This document shows positions 34,710 to 43,748 of a stretch of 64,000 nt of DNA, piece after piece (position 1 is the first letter of the stretch; each line of letters opens with the position of its first letter). Below the pieces are notes generated by a model. That model did not search any database, was not told the DNA's origin, and saw only the letters and a list, made by a program, of their open reading frames with translations. Source of the stretch: Spirochaetia bacterium (lineage in GTDB: Bacteria; Spirochaetota; Spirochaetia; DSM-16054; Sediminispirochaetaceae); NCBI GenBank assembly GCA_021736475.1, contig JAIPFV010000001.1, positions 1 through 64,000 of the forward strand, in the 5' to 3' direction. The position numbers were made by a program, and so were the translations under genes.

Positions 34710-35123
34710 ATGGCACGAAGTTATAGTCGACGAAAAGAAAAAGAGTTTACTACAGTACTGGGCACAACAACACGGCTTTACGGAAAGCTCACTTTTTCAG
34801 ACGCTTTGAAAATAGATGGGTATTTTGAGGGTGAAATTGAGTCCTCAGGAGTTCTATTTGTAGAAGAGGGCGCCCATGTAGTTGCCGATATTAAAGCATA
34901 TACAGTGGTCATTGCCGGACATGTTGAGGGTAATATAATTGCCAAAGAAAAGGTTGAAATGCTCGAAACGTGTAAATTGGCAGGTAATGTGAAAACGAGT
35001 AAACTTCGCATTTCCGATGGAGTGAGTTTTGAGGGAAAATGCGAGATGATAAAAGATCCGGATACTGTTGACATCTTTTCAGCATCGGTGGATACCTTGA
35101 AGAAAACGGTAAGCAGTGCCTAA
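34710..35123 (+). CDS. Bactofilin (second)
   Basis: 137 aa. A short basic N-terminus (MARSYSRRKEKEF) is followed by the bactofilin beta-helix (about 17-118: TVLGTTTRLYGKLTFSDALK, then VVIAGHVEGNIIAKEKVEML). Distinct from the first copy at 29.4 kb. No clear Shine-Dalgarno sequence; TAGACT (34699-34704) could be a -10 only 5 nt before the ATG. The end overlaps cinA by eight bases. Confidence 0.9.
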   Translation: MARSYSRRKEKEFTTVLGTTTRLYGKLTFSDALKIDGYFEGEIESSGVLFVEEGAHVVADIKAYTVVIAGHVEGNIIAKEKVEMLETCKLAGNVKTSKLRISDGVSFEGKCEMIKDPDTVDIFSASVDTLKKTVSSA

Positions 35124-36393
35124 TATACCTACACTAACTGCAGCAATTTTGTCATTGGGAACCGAAATAACTTCTGGGGTTATCCAGGATACACATGGTA
35201 GATTTCTTGCTTCCGAATTAAGTGCTATGGGTGTGCAGGTCAAGAGAATTTGGCTTATGCAGGATGAGCCGGAGGTAATTCCTGCGGTATCTACATTGAC
35301 GGAGAAGCATGAAGTAGTCCTAATTACCGGAGGTTTAGGACCGACCAGTGATGACCTCACCCGTGAAGCGATATCAGAGGCAGCGGGAATTTCTCTAGTG
35401 TTCGACAGCGTTTTGTGGGAAGATCTAAAAAGCCGCTATGGTCTTTCGAAGGCAGAAGCTAACCGTAAGCAGGCGATGGTGCCCGAAGGCTTTCAAGTGC
35501 TGCCGAATGCCAATGGAACCGCCCCTGGCATCTGGGGAACGGTTGACGGCTGTCTGGTAGCGGCTCTGCCGGGCCCCCCGCGTGAACTGGTACCCCTTTT
35601 TCAAGACTTACTGAGGCCTGTACTGTTTGAACAGCTGCAGTTAACACCCCAGGTGGAGACAGAAGTTAGTTGCTTTCTTATACCTGAGGCGATGCTTGAA
35701 GATGCCTGCTTGAAAATAGGCGGGAATTTGGACGGAGTTCAATGGAGAACTCGTTTTCAGGCACACCGGATTAGTTTGTACCTGGTAGGTGGTTCTACAC
35801 AGCAGCGTGAAGAGTTTATCGATAAACTGCAGCAAAATTTTGGCGAGGCTTTGGTGCGCAGAGGGGATAATGAGGCAGCTGCATTGCTGCTTGAAACTTT
35901 GAAGCAGTCTGAGGCGCAACTGGTAAGTGTTGAGTCGTGTACGGGTGGTATGATCGGCACCCTGGTAACCAATATTCCCGGGAGTTCGGAAGGCTACTGG
36001 GGAGGTTTTATTACCTATGATAATCAGGCCAAGCAGAGTGCGGTGGGAGTTAGCCGCAGTACATTAGACACCAGCGGCGCGGTTTCGGAGGCTGCGGTAC
36101 TTGAAATGGCGGAGGGTGCTTTAGATAGGAGCACTGCCGATGTATCGTTAGCAGTATCGGGAATAGCAGGCCCCTCGGGGGGCACAATAGAAAAACCCGT
36201 AGGTACTGTGTGGATAGCGGTCTCTCGATGGACTAATCAACAGGTTATTCATTCAGAGGCTTTTCATTTTACCTTCGGCAGCCGCCGAGATATCGTTCGA
36301 CGAAGAGCTGCAGTAGCCGCCTTGCTATTGACGGAAATAATGGTACGGAAACCGGAAAGCCTTGACATGGTGCAGCACTGGCACTATAGTTGA
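35116..36393 (+). CDS. cinA: CinA-family nicotinamide-nucleotide amidase
   Basis: 425 aa with GTG start inside the bactofilin 3' end. An N-terminal MoCF-like domain, COG1058 (SLGTEITSGVIQDTHGRFLA, then LITGGLGPTSDDLTREA), is joined to a C-terminal PncC deamidase domain (VESCTGGMIGTLVTNIPGSS, VSGIAGPSGGTIEKPVGTVW). Full-length CinA hydrolyses ADP-ribose-type products and converts NMN to nicotinate mononucleotide in NAD salvage. Its linkage to a bactofilin and response regulator is unexplained. Confidence 0.93.
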   Translation: MPNIPTLTAAILSLGTEITSGVIQDTHGRFLASELSAMGVQVKRIWLMQDEPEVIPAVSTLTEKHEVVLITGGLGPTSDDLTREAISEAAGISLVFDSVLWEDLKSRYGLSKAEANRKQAMVPEGFQVLPNANGTAPGIWGTVDGCLVAALPGPPRELVPLFQDLLRPVLFEQLQLTPQVETEVSCFLIPEAMLEDACLKIGGNLDGVQWRTRFQAHRISLYLVGGSTQQREEFIDKLQQNFGEALVRRGDNEAAALLLETLKQSEAQLVSVESCTGGMIGTLVTNIPGSSEGYWGGFITYDNQAKQSAVGVSRSTLDTSGAVSEAAVLEMAEGALDRSTADVSLAVSGIAGPSGGTIEKPVGTVWIAVSRWTNQQVIHSEAFHFTFGSRRDIVRRRAAVAALLLTEIMVRKPESLDMVQHWHYS

Positions 36394-36487
36394 GTCTGTC
36401 TCTAAAAAACCTCCGTACAAAGAACAAATTTTTTACATAAGGGAACCTCAAAAATCAACGTATTTTTGTAGTTTCCAAGGCCTTTAG

Positions 36488-36524
36488 AAAAACTAATTAA
36501 ATACAAAATAAATAATTAGTTTTT
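36488..36524. other. AT-rich 12-bp inverted repeat abutting a rho -35-like box
   Basis: AAAAACTAATTA (36488-36499) and TAATTAGTTTTT (36513-36524) form a perfect 12-bp stem with a 13-base loop. The T-run continues for two more bases straight into TTGACC (36525-36530), a possible -35 box for rho. It may end cinA transcription, act on the rho promoter, or both. The matching -10 is poor (TATGTT at 15 nt), so the rho promoter is not certain. The rest of the 223-base gap (36394-36616) shows nothing else I can call. Confidence 0.5.
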
Positions 36525-36616
36525 TTGACCATATAGGAACTTTTATATGTTGGTACTAACTGAAAGTTCTGGACCCAAACATCATATATAAAACCCAGAT
36601 AAAACGGAGTTTTCTG

Positions 36617-38398
36617 ATGGCTAATACCGAAAAAAAACAAGAGTCACTTAATTTTGATGAAAATGAAAACACTCAGGGTGATACTGATACCCAAAATAGA
36701 AAAAATCAGGAAACTGAAAGTGAGGATAGTATGACTAATTCCGAAACGGATAGCAGCACCCAAACTGCATCTCAAAATGGGAACAACTCTGGACACCAGA
36801 AAAAACGACCCAGAAAGAAGAAGGTCCGGGTAGAACTAATCAAAGACAATAATGAATCCGAGCAGGAAGAAGAGCGTGGTGAAGGCAGCCAAGGCGCTGA
36901 AAGCAACGAAAACACTGAAGGCGCTGAAAGTAGGACCCGTGAGCCTGTGGTCGATGATAACCAGGATATTCCTTCGGCGGACGAGTTAATAAAGAATCAG
37001 GGAATTAACAAACGAAAATCTAAAAGCAGAAATTCCGGAAGAGATAGCCGGCAGGGGCATAATCCCGACAGGAAGCAGTCTTCGGACAAGCAGAAAGAGA
37101 ATAACAAAGTGAACAATTCGGTTGGTAAACTGAGCATCAATGAACTTTCGAAGATGTCGGTTCCCCAGCTTCGTGATTTTGCCAGCCAAGAGGGCTTGAA
37201 TCGCGACACTATGGTATCGATGAAGAAACAGGATCTTATTTTTTCTGTTCTAAAAGCCCATACCCAACAGGGCGGGCAGATTCACGCCTATGGTTCGCTT
37301 GAGATTTTGCCGGATGGCTATGGTTTTTTGCGATCACCCCAGAATAGTTATTTGCCCGGGCCGGATGATATCTATATTTCCCCCTCACAGATCCGCCTGT
37401 TTAATCTGCGTACAGGGGATACAGTTGGCGGCCAGATCCGCCCGCCTAAAGAGGGAGAGCGCTTTTTTGCGATGCTGAGGGTCGAATTTGTAAACTCTGA
37501 CGACCCTTCGGTGGCACAAACAAGGGTGCCCTTTGATAATCTTACTCCCCTTTATCCCATGGAGCGCTTCGACATGGAGCTGACTAGCGGGGACACCTCG
37601 ACCAGGATGATCAACCTGTTCTGCCCTATTGGAAAAGGACAACGAGGCCTGATTGTTTCTCCTCCGCGAACCGGTAAAACTATCTTAATGCAGAAAATTG
37701 CGAATGCAATTACTACCAATCATCCCGATGTATTTTTGATTGTACTGTTGATTGATGAGCGGCCGGAAGAGGTGACGGATATGCGACGCAGCGTAAATGG
37801 CGAGGTAATTGCCTCGACCTTTGACGAGCAGGCGAGCCGCCACGTACAGGTGGCGGAAATGGTTATAGAGAAGGCAAAACGATTGGTAGAGCACAAGCAT
37901 GATGTTGTTATTCTACTCGATTCAATAACCCGTTTGGCCCGTGCCTATAACCAGACGGTTCCTACCAGCGGCAAGATTCTCTCCGGAGGTGTTGATTCCA
38001 ACGCCCTGCACAAGCCCAAGCGCTTCTTTGGCGCAGCCCGTAACACGGAAAATGGAGGCAGTTTGACTATAGTTGCCACCGCATTGGTAGACACGGGCTC
38101 GCGGATGGATGAGGTAATTTTTGAAGAGTTCAAGGGCACCGGAAATATGGAAATCCAGCTTGATCGTCGAATGGCTGATCGGAGGCTTTACCCGGCTATC
38201 AATATCAAACGCTCGGGAACACGAAAAGAAGAACTTCTGTTAACCGAAGAGGAACTCAATAAAATGTGGGTACTGCGTAAAGTAATCAATCCCATGGATG
38301 ACATGGAGATTATTGAGATGCTGGTGGATAGAATGCGTAAGACTAAGACTAATGAAGCCTTTTTACGTTCGATGAACACCACCACGGCAGGACAATAA
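36617..38398 (+). CDS. rho: Transcription termination factor Rho, long N-terminus
   Basis: 593 aa, about 170 longer than E. coli Rho. Residues 1-170 are disordered: Asn/Gln/Glu/Ser-rich, with basic patches KKRPRKKK and [12 protein letters not shown]. Then comes the Rho N-terminal helical domain ([18 protein letters not shown]), the cold-shock RNA-binding domain ([14 protein letters not shown]), and the motor domain with the P-loop PPRTGKT (349-355), [24 protein letters not shown] and the Q-loop region. All motor motifs are intact. N-terminal extensions of this kind in other bacteria add RNA binding or drive condensates; that role here is inference. Confidence 0.95.
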   Translation: MANTEKKQESLNFDENENTQGDTDTQNRKNQETESEDSMTNSETDSSTQTASQNGNNSGHQKKRPRKKKVRVELIKDNNESEQEEERGEGSQGAESNENTEGAESRTREPVVDDNQDIPSADELIKNQGINKRKSKSRNSGRDSRQGHNPDRKQSSDKQKENNKVNNSVGKLSINELSKMSVPQLRDFASQEGLNRDTMVSMKKQDLIFSVLKAHTQQGGQIHAYGSLEILPDGYGFLRSPQNSYLPGPDDIYISPSQIRLFNLRTGDTVGGQIRPPKEGERFFAMLRVEFVNSDDPSVAQTRVPFDNLTPLYPMERFDMELTSGDTSTRMINLFCPIGKGQRGLIVSPPRTGKTILMQKIANAITTNHPDVFLIVLLIDERPEEVTDMRRSVNGEVIASTFDEQASRHVQVAEMVIEKAKRLVEHKHDVVILLDSITRLARAYNQTVPTSGKILSGGVDSNALHKPKRFFGAARNTENGGSLTIVATALVDTGSRMDEVIFEEFKGTGNMEIQLDRRMADRRLYPAINIKRSGTRKEELLLTEEELNKMWVLRKVINPMDDMEIIEMLVDRMRKTKTNEAFLRSMNTTTAGQ

Positions 38399-38547
38399 CA
38401 ATACCCGCTTAATACGTACGAGACGTACGGAAGACTGGAATTTGTAAGTGTAATATGTTACATTAACACAGATAGACCATTTAGCTCAGGTTTGAAAAGA
38501 GATTTTCTGTGGGATTTTAGTCTCGGGCAGAGAATATCTTATAAATA

Positions 38548-38611
38548 GTTTCGCATGCCGCTTTGCGGCAACCGAAACAATGAAAATTGCTTTCAGCAAT
38601 TTTCTTATTAG
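38548..38611 (+). promoter_or_regulatory. Structured leader element, copy B (before rpmE)
   Basis: Hairpin 1 (38548-38578): GTTTCG/CGAAAC outer stem, CAT/AAC internal loop, GCCGC/GCGGC inner stem, loop TTT. Three bases follow, then hairpin 2 (38582-38604): GAAAATTGCT with AGCAATTTTC, loop TTC, a perfect 10-bp stem. Then TTATTAG (38605-38611), AGGGAGGAG and the rpmE ATG at 38629. TATAAAT (38540-38546) lies directly upstream. The other part of the rho-rpmE gap also holds CGTACG-AGA-CGTACG (38415-38429) and the near-palindrome TGTAATATGTTACA (38449-38462), either of which could be an operator. Confidence 0.75.
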
Positions 38612-38628
38612 CACCAGGGAGGAGTATT

Positions 38629-38829
38629 ATGAAAACGGGAATTCATCCCAAATACGAACTCACTACTATCCGGTGTGCATGTGGAAACGAGATCCAGACT
38701 CGTTCCACAGCCAAAGACATTGAGGTTGAAATTTGCTCACAGTGCCATCCGTTTTTCACCGGTAAGCAGAAGCTTGTTGACACCGCCGGACGTGTTGAGC
38801 GTTTCAAACGCAAATACGGCATCAAGTAG
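38629..38829 (+). CDS. rpmE: Ribosomal protein L31, zinc-binding type
   Basis: 66 aa. It starts at ATG 38629 behind AGGGAGGAG; the frame is open upstream into the leader but without a start signal. [20 protein letters not shown], then [16 protein letters not shown]. Cysteines at 16, 18, 37 and 40 make it the C+ zinc-ribbon form. In other bacteria this form acts as a zinc reserve and is replaced by a C- form under Zur when zinc is short. Preceded by copy B of the structured leader and followed by a strong terminator. Confidence 0.96.
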   Translation: MKTGIHPKYELTTIRCACGNEIQTRSTAKDIEVEICSQCHPFFTGKQKLVDTAGRVERFKRKYGIK

Positions 38830-38854
38830 AAGTCGAGTCACATTGTATTATGAG

Positions 38855-38890
38855 AGGCCATTGGGCAATTTGTCCCAGTGGCCTTTTTTT
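38855..38890 (+). terminator. rpmE terminator
   Basis: AGGCCATTGGG pairs with CCCAGTGGCCT (one T-G wobble), 8-base loop, then seven T. A strong intrinsic terminator 25-60 bases after the rpmE stop. Confidence 0.92.
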
Positions 38891-38957
38891 GTTGCATTCA
38901 AAGTGTTTTTCTTTTAAGATGATAGTGACCCAATAAATATGGGATTAAGGTAAATAA

Positions 38958-40109
38958 ATGGATGAAATTTTCTCTCATCATGCAGCTGAATATGGAGAGG
39001 AACCGGAAGTAATTGCTGAAGCCCCTGGCGTTGTGAACTTGATGGGGGAGCATACTGACTTTCACGAGGGATATGTACTCCAAATTGGTTTGCATTTATC
39101 CGTAAAAGTTGCAATTTCAAAAAGAAACGACACATCTTTACGCTTTTATTCGGTTGATCTAAACGAAAGAAAGCGGACTACTATCGCAAATTTGAAATAC
39201 AAACGGGAAGACCGCTGGGCAAACTACTTAAAGGGTGTTCTCTATGAAATAATGCAGTTGGGCTCATCCTTCAAGGGGATGAATATCAGTATTATGGGGG
39301 TGATACCTAAGGAGGTGGGGCTGGGTTCATCGGCAGCCCTGGGAATTGCCACCGCTCTTGCAACCCGAGAGGCCTTCCTGCTGGATCTTCAGGATATTCA
39401 GCTGGTACAGCTGGCATATCTCTCTGAAACCGCATTTATTGGAAAACGCGAGAAGATTACCGATCAGCTCACCACTTTTTATTCCCGCGAGGGGAGTGCG
39501 GTGTTTATCGATCTGCGCAGTCTAGAGTTCCAGTTTATTCCTTTCAGTTTTCGCGATTTGATTTTTGTACTGACCGAAAGCGGGGTAAAACAGACTGGAA
39601 TACAGGAGGAGCTGGAGGAACGTTACGAAATTTGTAATGACAGTGTTGAGCTTTTGCGTGAGCGGGACCAGCAGAAATCGCTGCGGGACTTAACCCGTCA
39701 AGATCTCCGCGCGGGGATGGGGCTGCTGCCGGAATCCTCTCGCCGGCTTTGCACGCATGTGGTTCAGGAAAATGAAAGAGTTACTGAGGCCATGCAGCTG
39801 TTGAAATCCGGGGATGGGCCGGCTTTTGGAAAGCTTATGCACCGATCCCATGAAAGCCTGCGTGATAACTTCGAGGTTTCTTGTCCTGAAGTAGACTGGT
39901 TGGTAAAACGGGCTATGGAAGTAGACGGTTGTTACGGATCACGGTTAATCGGGCCCGGCTTTGGCGGCTGCACACTGACCCTTTGTCATAAGGATGCCCT
40001 GCCTGATTACCAGAAACGTTTAGATGAATACGAGCATATTTTCGGTTTTCACCCTGTATATTATATTATTTCCCCCCAAAAAGGGGCTCATATCGTTTAT
40101 TCTGAATAA
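38958..40109 (+). CDS. galK: Galactokinase-like GHMP kinase
   Basis: 383 aa. Motif 1 APGVVNLMGEHTDFHEGYVL closely follows the galactokinase signature (usually APGRVNLIGEHTDYN). Motif 2, GLGSSAALGIATAL, is the ATP loop. The expected Asp is in KITDQLTTFY. SGVKQTGIQEELEERYEIC matches the VKH..Y..RR..C block. Motif 3 is LIGPGFGGCTLTL. The Arg of motif 1 is Val and a typical GVMDQ is TDQ, so the sugar may not be galactose. No other Leloir gene is adjacent. The ATG follows AAGG; a -35/-10 pair (TTGCAT/TAAGAT) lies upstream. Confidence 0.82.
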   Translation: MDEIFSHHAAEYGEEPEVIAEAPGVVNLMGEHTDFHEGYVLQIGLHLSVKVAISKRNDTSLRFYSVDLNERKRTTIANLKYKREDRWANYLKGVLYEIMQLGSSFKGMNISIMGVIPKEVGLGSSAALGIATALATREAFLLDLQDIQLVQLAYLSETAFIGKREKITDQLTTFYSREGSAVFIDLRSLEFQFIPFSFRDLIFVLTESGVKQTGIQEELEERYEICNDSVELLRERDQQKSLRDLTRQDLRAGMGLLPESSRRLCTHVVQENERVTEAMQLLKSGDGPAFGKLMHRSHESLRDNFEVSCPEVDWLVKRAMEVDGCYGSRLIGPGFGGCTLTLCHKDALPDYQKRLDEYEHIFGFHPVYYIISPQKGAHIVYSE

Positions 40110-40114
40110 TCCAG

Positions 40115-40144
40115 TTTTCAAAGCAGGGTAATCTGTCTTATAAT
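40115..40144 (+). promoter_or_regulatory. surE promoter, leaderless type
   Basis: A perfect TATAAT (40139-40144) ends 7 nt before the surE ATG at 40152. The -35 is weak (TTTTCA, 40115-40120, 18-nt spacer). No proper Shine-Dalgarno sequence is present, so the transcript probably begins at the start codon. Confidence 0.6.
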
Positions 40145-40151
40145 TGGAACA

Positions 40152-40898
40152 ATGCGAATACTAATTAGTAACGATGACGGAATAGAGAGTCCAGGATTGC
40201 TTACCCTCAAAGGGGAACTGGAGAAAGACCACGAGGTGTGGGTGACTGCCCCGGATCGCGAGCGGAGCGGTATGAGTCACTCAATTACCCTAAGAGATCC
40301 GGTGCGCTTCAGGCAGGTAGCTGCCCGAATGTATGCATGTGACGGCACCCCGGCGGATACTGTTCTATATTCACTTCTTGGAGCGTTACCTGTGCAGCCG
40401 GATATTATCATCTCGGGAATAAATCGAGGCCCGAATTTGGGAACCGATATAATTTACTCCGGCACCGCTGCAGCCGCTCGACAGGGAGCTTTAGTGGGAA
40501 TTCCCAGTATGGCCGTGTCGGTTGCCCCGCTTAAGCCACCCTATCCCTTTGAAAAAGCTGCAAGGTTTGTTCGCAACAATATTCAGCTGTTTCTGGAACT
40601 GTGGAGTTCCGATCACTTTATCAATGTGAACTTTCCTCCACCCTCGAGTCAGGTAAATGAAGTTTCAATAACTCATCCATCCCGACGTATTTACAGTGAC
40701 AAAGCTGAATCTTTTCAAAGTCCAAACGGTGATAAGTACTATTTTCTCACTGGAGAATCAATCCATGCGCGAGAAGAGGAGGGAAGCGACTGGAATGCGG
40801 TACAGGCCGGCAAGATATCAGTCTCTCCGGTGTACCTTCACCCGATGAATCACGAGGTGATTCATACATATCAGGAAGCTCAATTTGATATTGAGTAA
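40152..40898 (+). CDS. surE: SurE 5'/3'-nucleotidase
   Basis: 248 aa. Metal-dependent nucleoside-monophosphate phosphatase and exopolyphosphatase family. Signatures: MRILISNDDGIESPGLLTL (metal-binding Asp8/Asp9), ERSGMSHSITL, CDGTPADTVLY, IISGINRGPNLGTDIIYSGT, GTAAAARQGALVGIPSMAVS. Normal length. First gene of a unit with two exported or cytosolic TPR genes downstream. Confidence 0.95.
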   Translation: MRILISNDDGIESPGLLTLKGELEKDHEVWVTAPDRERSGMSHSITLRDPVRFRQVAARMYACDGTPADTVLYSLLGALPVQPDIIISGINRGPNLGTDIIYSGTAAAARQGALVGIPSMAVSVAPLKPPYPFEKAARFVRNNIQLFLELWSSDHFINVNFPPPSSQVNEVSITHPSRRIYSDKAESFQSPNGDKYYFLTGESIHAREEEGSDWNAVQAGKISVSPVYLHPMNHEVIHTYQEAQFDIE

Positions 40899-40930
40899 GT
40901 TAAGATTGAATCAGTTTAAGGGTGCATAAG

Positions 40931-41611
40931 ATGGGGAAAGCTTTCGAAACCGCCAAGCGGCTTTACAAGGCCAAACGTTATCAAAAAGCGTTGGCGGTCT
41001 TGCTCTCGGTTGATGAAGATCCGGCCGAGAATCCGGAACTCTCTTATTATCTAGGGCTTTGCTACAGTCAGACGGAACAGTACGACGAGGCGCTTCTGTA
41101 TCTTGAACAGGTCGTTACCACTCATCCTGATTTTCTGCACCTGTACCAGTGCCGTCTTCTTCTGGCTGTTATCTATACCAATACTGAACGGTATTCTCTG
41201 GCGGAGTATGAGATAAAGCAGTTAATTGATGGAGGGTATGCCTCGGTGCAAGTGTATTCGGTATACTCATACCTCTTGTTTCAACAAAATCGGAGTGAAG
41301 AGAGCCTGAAGTATATTAATATGGCCATGGAGCTGGATCCTGAAAATCCGAATGTCCTTAACAGTAGCGGATATATTGAGGCTGAAGAGGGGTATAATCT
41401 TGACAAGGCGCTGGACCTCTGCAAACAGGCTGTCCGAAAACAGCCGGAACAAGCTGCGTACCTTGATTCTTTAGGCTGGGTGTATTACAAGCTCGGAAAG
41501 TTTAGTGAAGCCCATCGATATATTAAGCGGGCGTATCAGCTTTCTGATGATCACCCAATAATTAAGAGCCACTTGAAGGCAGTAGCGAAGGAGATTGGAG
41601 CGATTGATTAA
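40931..41611 (+). CDS. Cytosolic TPR-repeat protein
   Basis: 226 aa from ATG at 40931 (AAGGGTG upstream; an in-frame GTG three codons earlier overlaps that site). About five TPR units, for example YQKALAVLLSVDEDPAENPE, YDEALLYLEQVVTTHPDFLH, SLKYINMAMELDPENPNVLN, LDKALDLCKQAVRKQPEQAA and KFSEAHRYIKRAYQL. There is no signal peptide. A protein-interaction scaffold; partner unknown. Ten bases before the exported NHL/VWA-like gene, so probably one operon. Confidence 0.85.
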   Translation: MGKAFETAKRLYKAKRYQKALAVLLSVDEDPAENPELSYYLGLCYSQTEQYDEALLYLEQVVTTHPDFLHLYQCRLLLAVIYTNTERYSLAEYEIKQLIDGGYASVQVYSVYSYLLFQQNRSEESLKYINMAMELDPENPNVLNSSGYIEAEEGYNLDKALDLCKQAVRKQPEQAAYLDSLGWVYYKLGKFSEAHRYIKRAYQLSDDHPIIKSHLKAVAKEIGAID

Positions 41612-41621
41612 AGGAGGGATC

Positions 41622-43679
41622 ATGTACGCAAGACGGGGAATATGGAAATACGCTCTGATTCTACTTGTCCTAGGCGTGATGAGCATACATACTTCTGCTG
41701 CTCAAGAAGAAGTTGATACCATCGATATGGATCAAGTTTACGCGGAAAGGGAGTTCCGTTATGGAATACGCGCTTTTCACCGGGGTGAATACAACAAAGC
41801 ACTACTGTCGCTGGAGAAAAGTCTCTCCTTGAAACCCGGTTTTTCTATAGCCCAATCCTGGTTAGCCCGTACCTATTATAGGAACGGCTTCACTTCGACT
41901 GCAATAGATATGTGGACTCGTATGATGGAGGATGGAGGACTAAGCGCCGCAATGGAACAGATGGTTCGCATCCTTACCTACCAGCGTGAGCAGCCCACTG
42001 AGCCGGAGGAGGGACCGAAATTTGTCGAGTTTGAACAGGTCGAGGGAAGACAGGCTGATGTGCAGGTTTTTAAAAGACCGACAGCTGTGCATCCGAACAT
42101 GACAGGTGGTTTTTATGTCGTGTCTTTTGCAACTAACGAGGTTCTTGAATTTTCGGCCAATGGCGGACTGCAGCGTTCTTTGAGGGGTGGTATTGAAGGT
42201 TTGAACCACCCCTTTGATATTACTGCAAACCCGGAAGAGGGCCTTTTTATAACTGAATTTGCTGGAGACAGAATTGTTCACTGCACTCCCACCGGACGGG
42301 TTTTAAAACGTTTTGGAGAAACCGGCACTGGCCAGGGGCAGCTTCTAGGTCCGCAGTTTATCAGTGATGATAAGAATGGATACCTGTATGTTACTGACCA
42401 GGGAAACCGCCGTGTAGCGAAGTTTGATTATGAAGGGAATTTTATTCTCTCCTTCGGCAGAAAGACTGCTGATTTTGAAGGGTTCCAACAGCCAACCGGT
42501 ATTCTGGCTCATGAAGATTTAGTGTACGTAGCCGACAAAAATCGTGCGACAGTTGATGTGTTTGATGCGAGCGGGAATTTTCTGGATACCCTTAGGAGTT
42601 CATATCTTGAGAGTCCCGAGGGGCTCTCTCTTTATAGCTCACAAAAGTTGCTTATAGCAGATGAAGATCAGGTACTGCTGCTTGATCTCGAAAGTCGCAC
42701 CTTCACCCCGCTTAGCAGGCTTAATGGCAGGCGCGTTAAAATTGTCTCGGCTATTCGAGATGTCAACGATAATTTATTAGTTGCCGATTTCAATCAGAAC
42801 ATAGTTTCGATGCAAGCCGATTTTAGCCGGATGTATTCGGGTTTGTTTGTGCGTATCAATCAGGTCAATGCTGAAAACTTCCCCAAGGTCTTTCTCGATG
42901 TGACTGTCCAGCGCCGAACCGGGGAACCGTATGTGGGGCTTGAGGGTACCAACTTTTATATCACCGAGGCTCGTTATCCGGTCGAAGAGCCTGTGTTAGA
43001 GTCCGCCATTGATCGGTTGGAGAGAGCGGATATTACGCTTATGGTGGAGGGTTCACCAGGAATGCAGCAGAATACCGAGGGAATTGGACAAGCTGCTGCC
43101 GGCATTGCCTCGTCTCTGCTGCAAAGGGGGGATATTAATGTGGTGCAAGCGGGACCACAGCCGGTGCTGCAGCTCGAAGCCGCACAAGATGGCGAAGCCG
43201 TGCGAAGGGCTGCGCTCTCCGGGGGGGGTGGTCAAAAGTGGCAGTTTGACCAGGGCCTGCGTTTGTCAGCGGGGCCGCTGATTACCGGCGGAGAAAGACG
43301 GGCTATAGTGTTTTTATCCACCGGAGAGCTGCCGGAGCATGCTTTTGAATCATATGAACTGATTCACCTGCTAGACTATCTGAGGAACAACAATATTACC
43401 TTCCACTGTGTTACCATGAACCCACAGGGTAACATTGCCCCGGAGTTAGTTTATCTTGCGGAAAAGAGCGGGGGATCAACCACCTCCCTGTATAATCCCC
43501 GGGGTGTAGCACCCATGGTGGAAAGAATACTAAACCACAACAGTGGGCGATATATTCTTTCATACCAGTCCACCCGCAACAGTGACTTTGGCCGGGCCTA
43601 TCTTCCAGTCGAGATGCAAGTCTCTGTCTTTGGCAGAAGCGGACGTGGTGAACTGGGATATTTTGCTCCACCGGAATAG
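41622..43679 (+). CDS. Exported TPR/NHL-propeller/VWA-like protein
   Basis: 685 aa from ATG at 41622 behind AAAGGAGGGATC. Signal peptide to about residue 27 (cleaved after TSAAQ). A TPR-like pair (about 40-95) is followed by a six-blade NHL-type beta-propeller (about 130-400, with repeats such as GGFYVVSFATNEVLEFSANG and GYLYVTDQGNRRVAKFDYEG). A C-terminal alpha/beta domain of von Willebrand A type ends the protein (IVFLSTGELPEHAFESYELI, then ITFHCVTMN). The usual DxSxS metal site reads EGSPG (E476-G480), so metal binding may be altered. An eight-G tract lies at 43221-43228. A periplasmic scaffold or adhesion role is inferred. Confidence 0.8.
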   Translation: MYARRGIWKYALILLVLGVMSIHTSAAQEEVDTIDMDQVYAEREFRYGIRAFHRGEYNKALLSLEKSLSLKPGFSIAQSWLARTYYRNGFTSTAIDMWTRMMEDGGLSAAMEQMVRILTYQREQPTEPEEGPKFVEFEQVEGRQADVQVFKRPTAVHPNMTGGFYVVSFATNEVLEFSANGGLQRSLRGGIEGLNHPFDITANPEEGLFITEFAGDRIVHCTPTGRVLKRFGETGTGQGQLLGPQFISDDKNGYLYVTDQGNRRVAKFDYEGNFILSFGRKTADFEGFQQPTGILAHEDLVYVADKNRATVDVFDASGNFLDTLRSSYLESPEGLSLYSSQKLLIADEDQVLLLDLESRTFTPLSRLNGRRVKIVSAIRDVNDNLLVADFNQNIVSMQADFSRMYSGLFVRINQVNAENFPKVFLDVTVQRRTGEPYVGLEGTNFYITEARYPVEEPVLESAIDRLERADITLMVEGSPGMQQNTEGIGQAAAGIASSLLQRGDINVVQAGPQPVLQLEAAQDGEAVRRAALSGGGGQKWQFDQGLRLSAGPLITGGERRAIVFLSTGELPEHAFESYELIHLLDYLRNNNITFHCVTMNPQGNIAPELVYLAEKSGGSTTSLYNPRGVAPMVERILNHNSGRYILSYQSTRNSDFGRAYLPVEMQVSVFGRSGRGELGYFAPPE

Positions 43680-43748
43680 TCGGATACATAAGAAACATAA
43701 TTTTTTAGAGGGCCGACAGTCAATTTGGGCACCAGTGGACTATACTTG

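Noticed and set aside
38449-38462. TGTAATATGTTACA as a Zur or Crp/Fnr operator for rpmE
   Set aside because: The palindrome is plausible but only 5+5 bp with a 4-base centre, and no matching site lies before exbB; kept only as a note in the leader feature.
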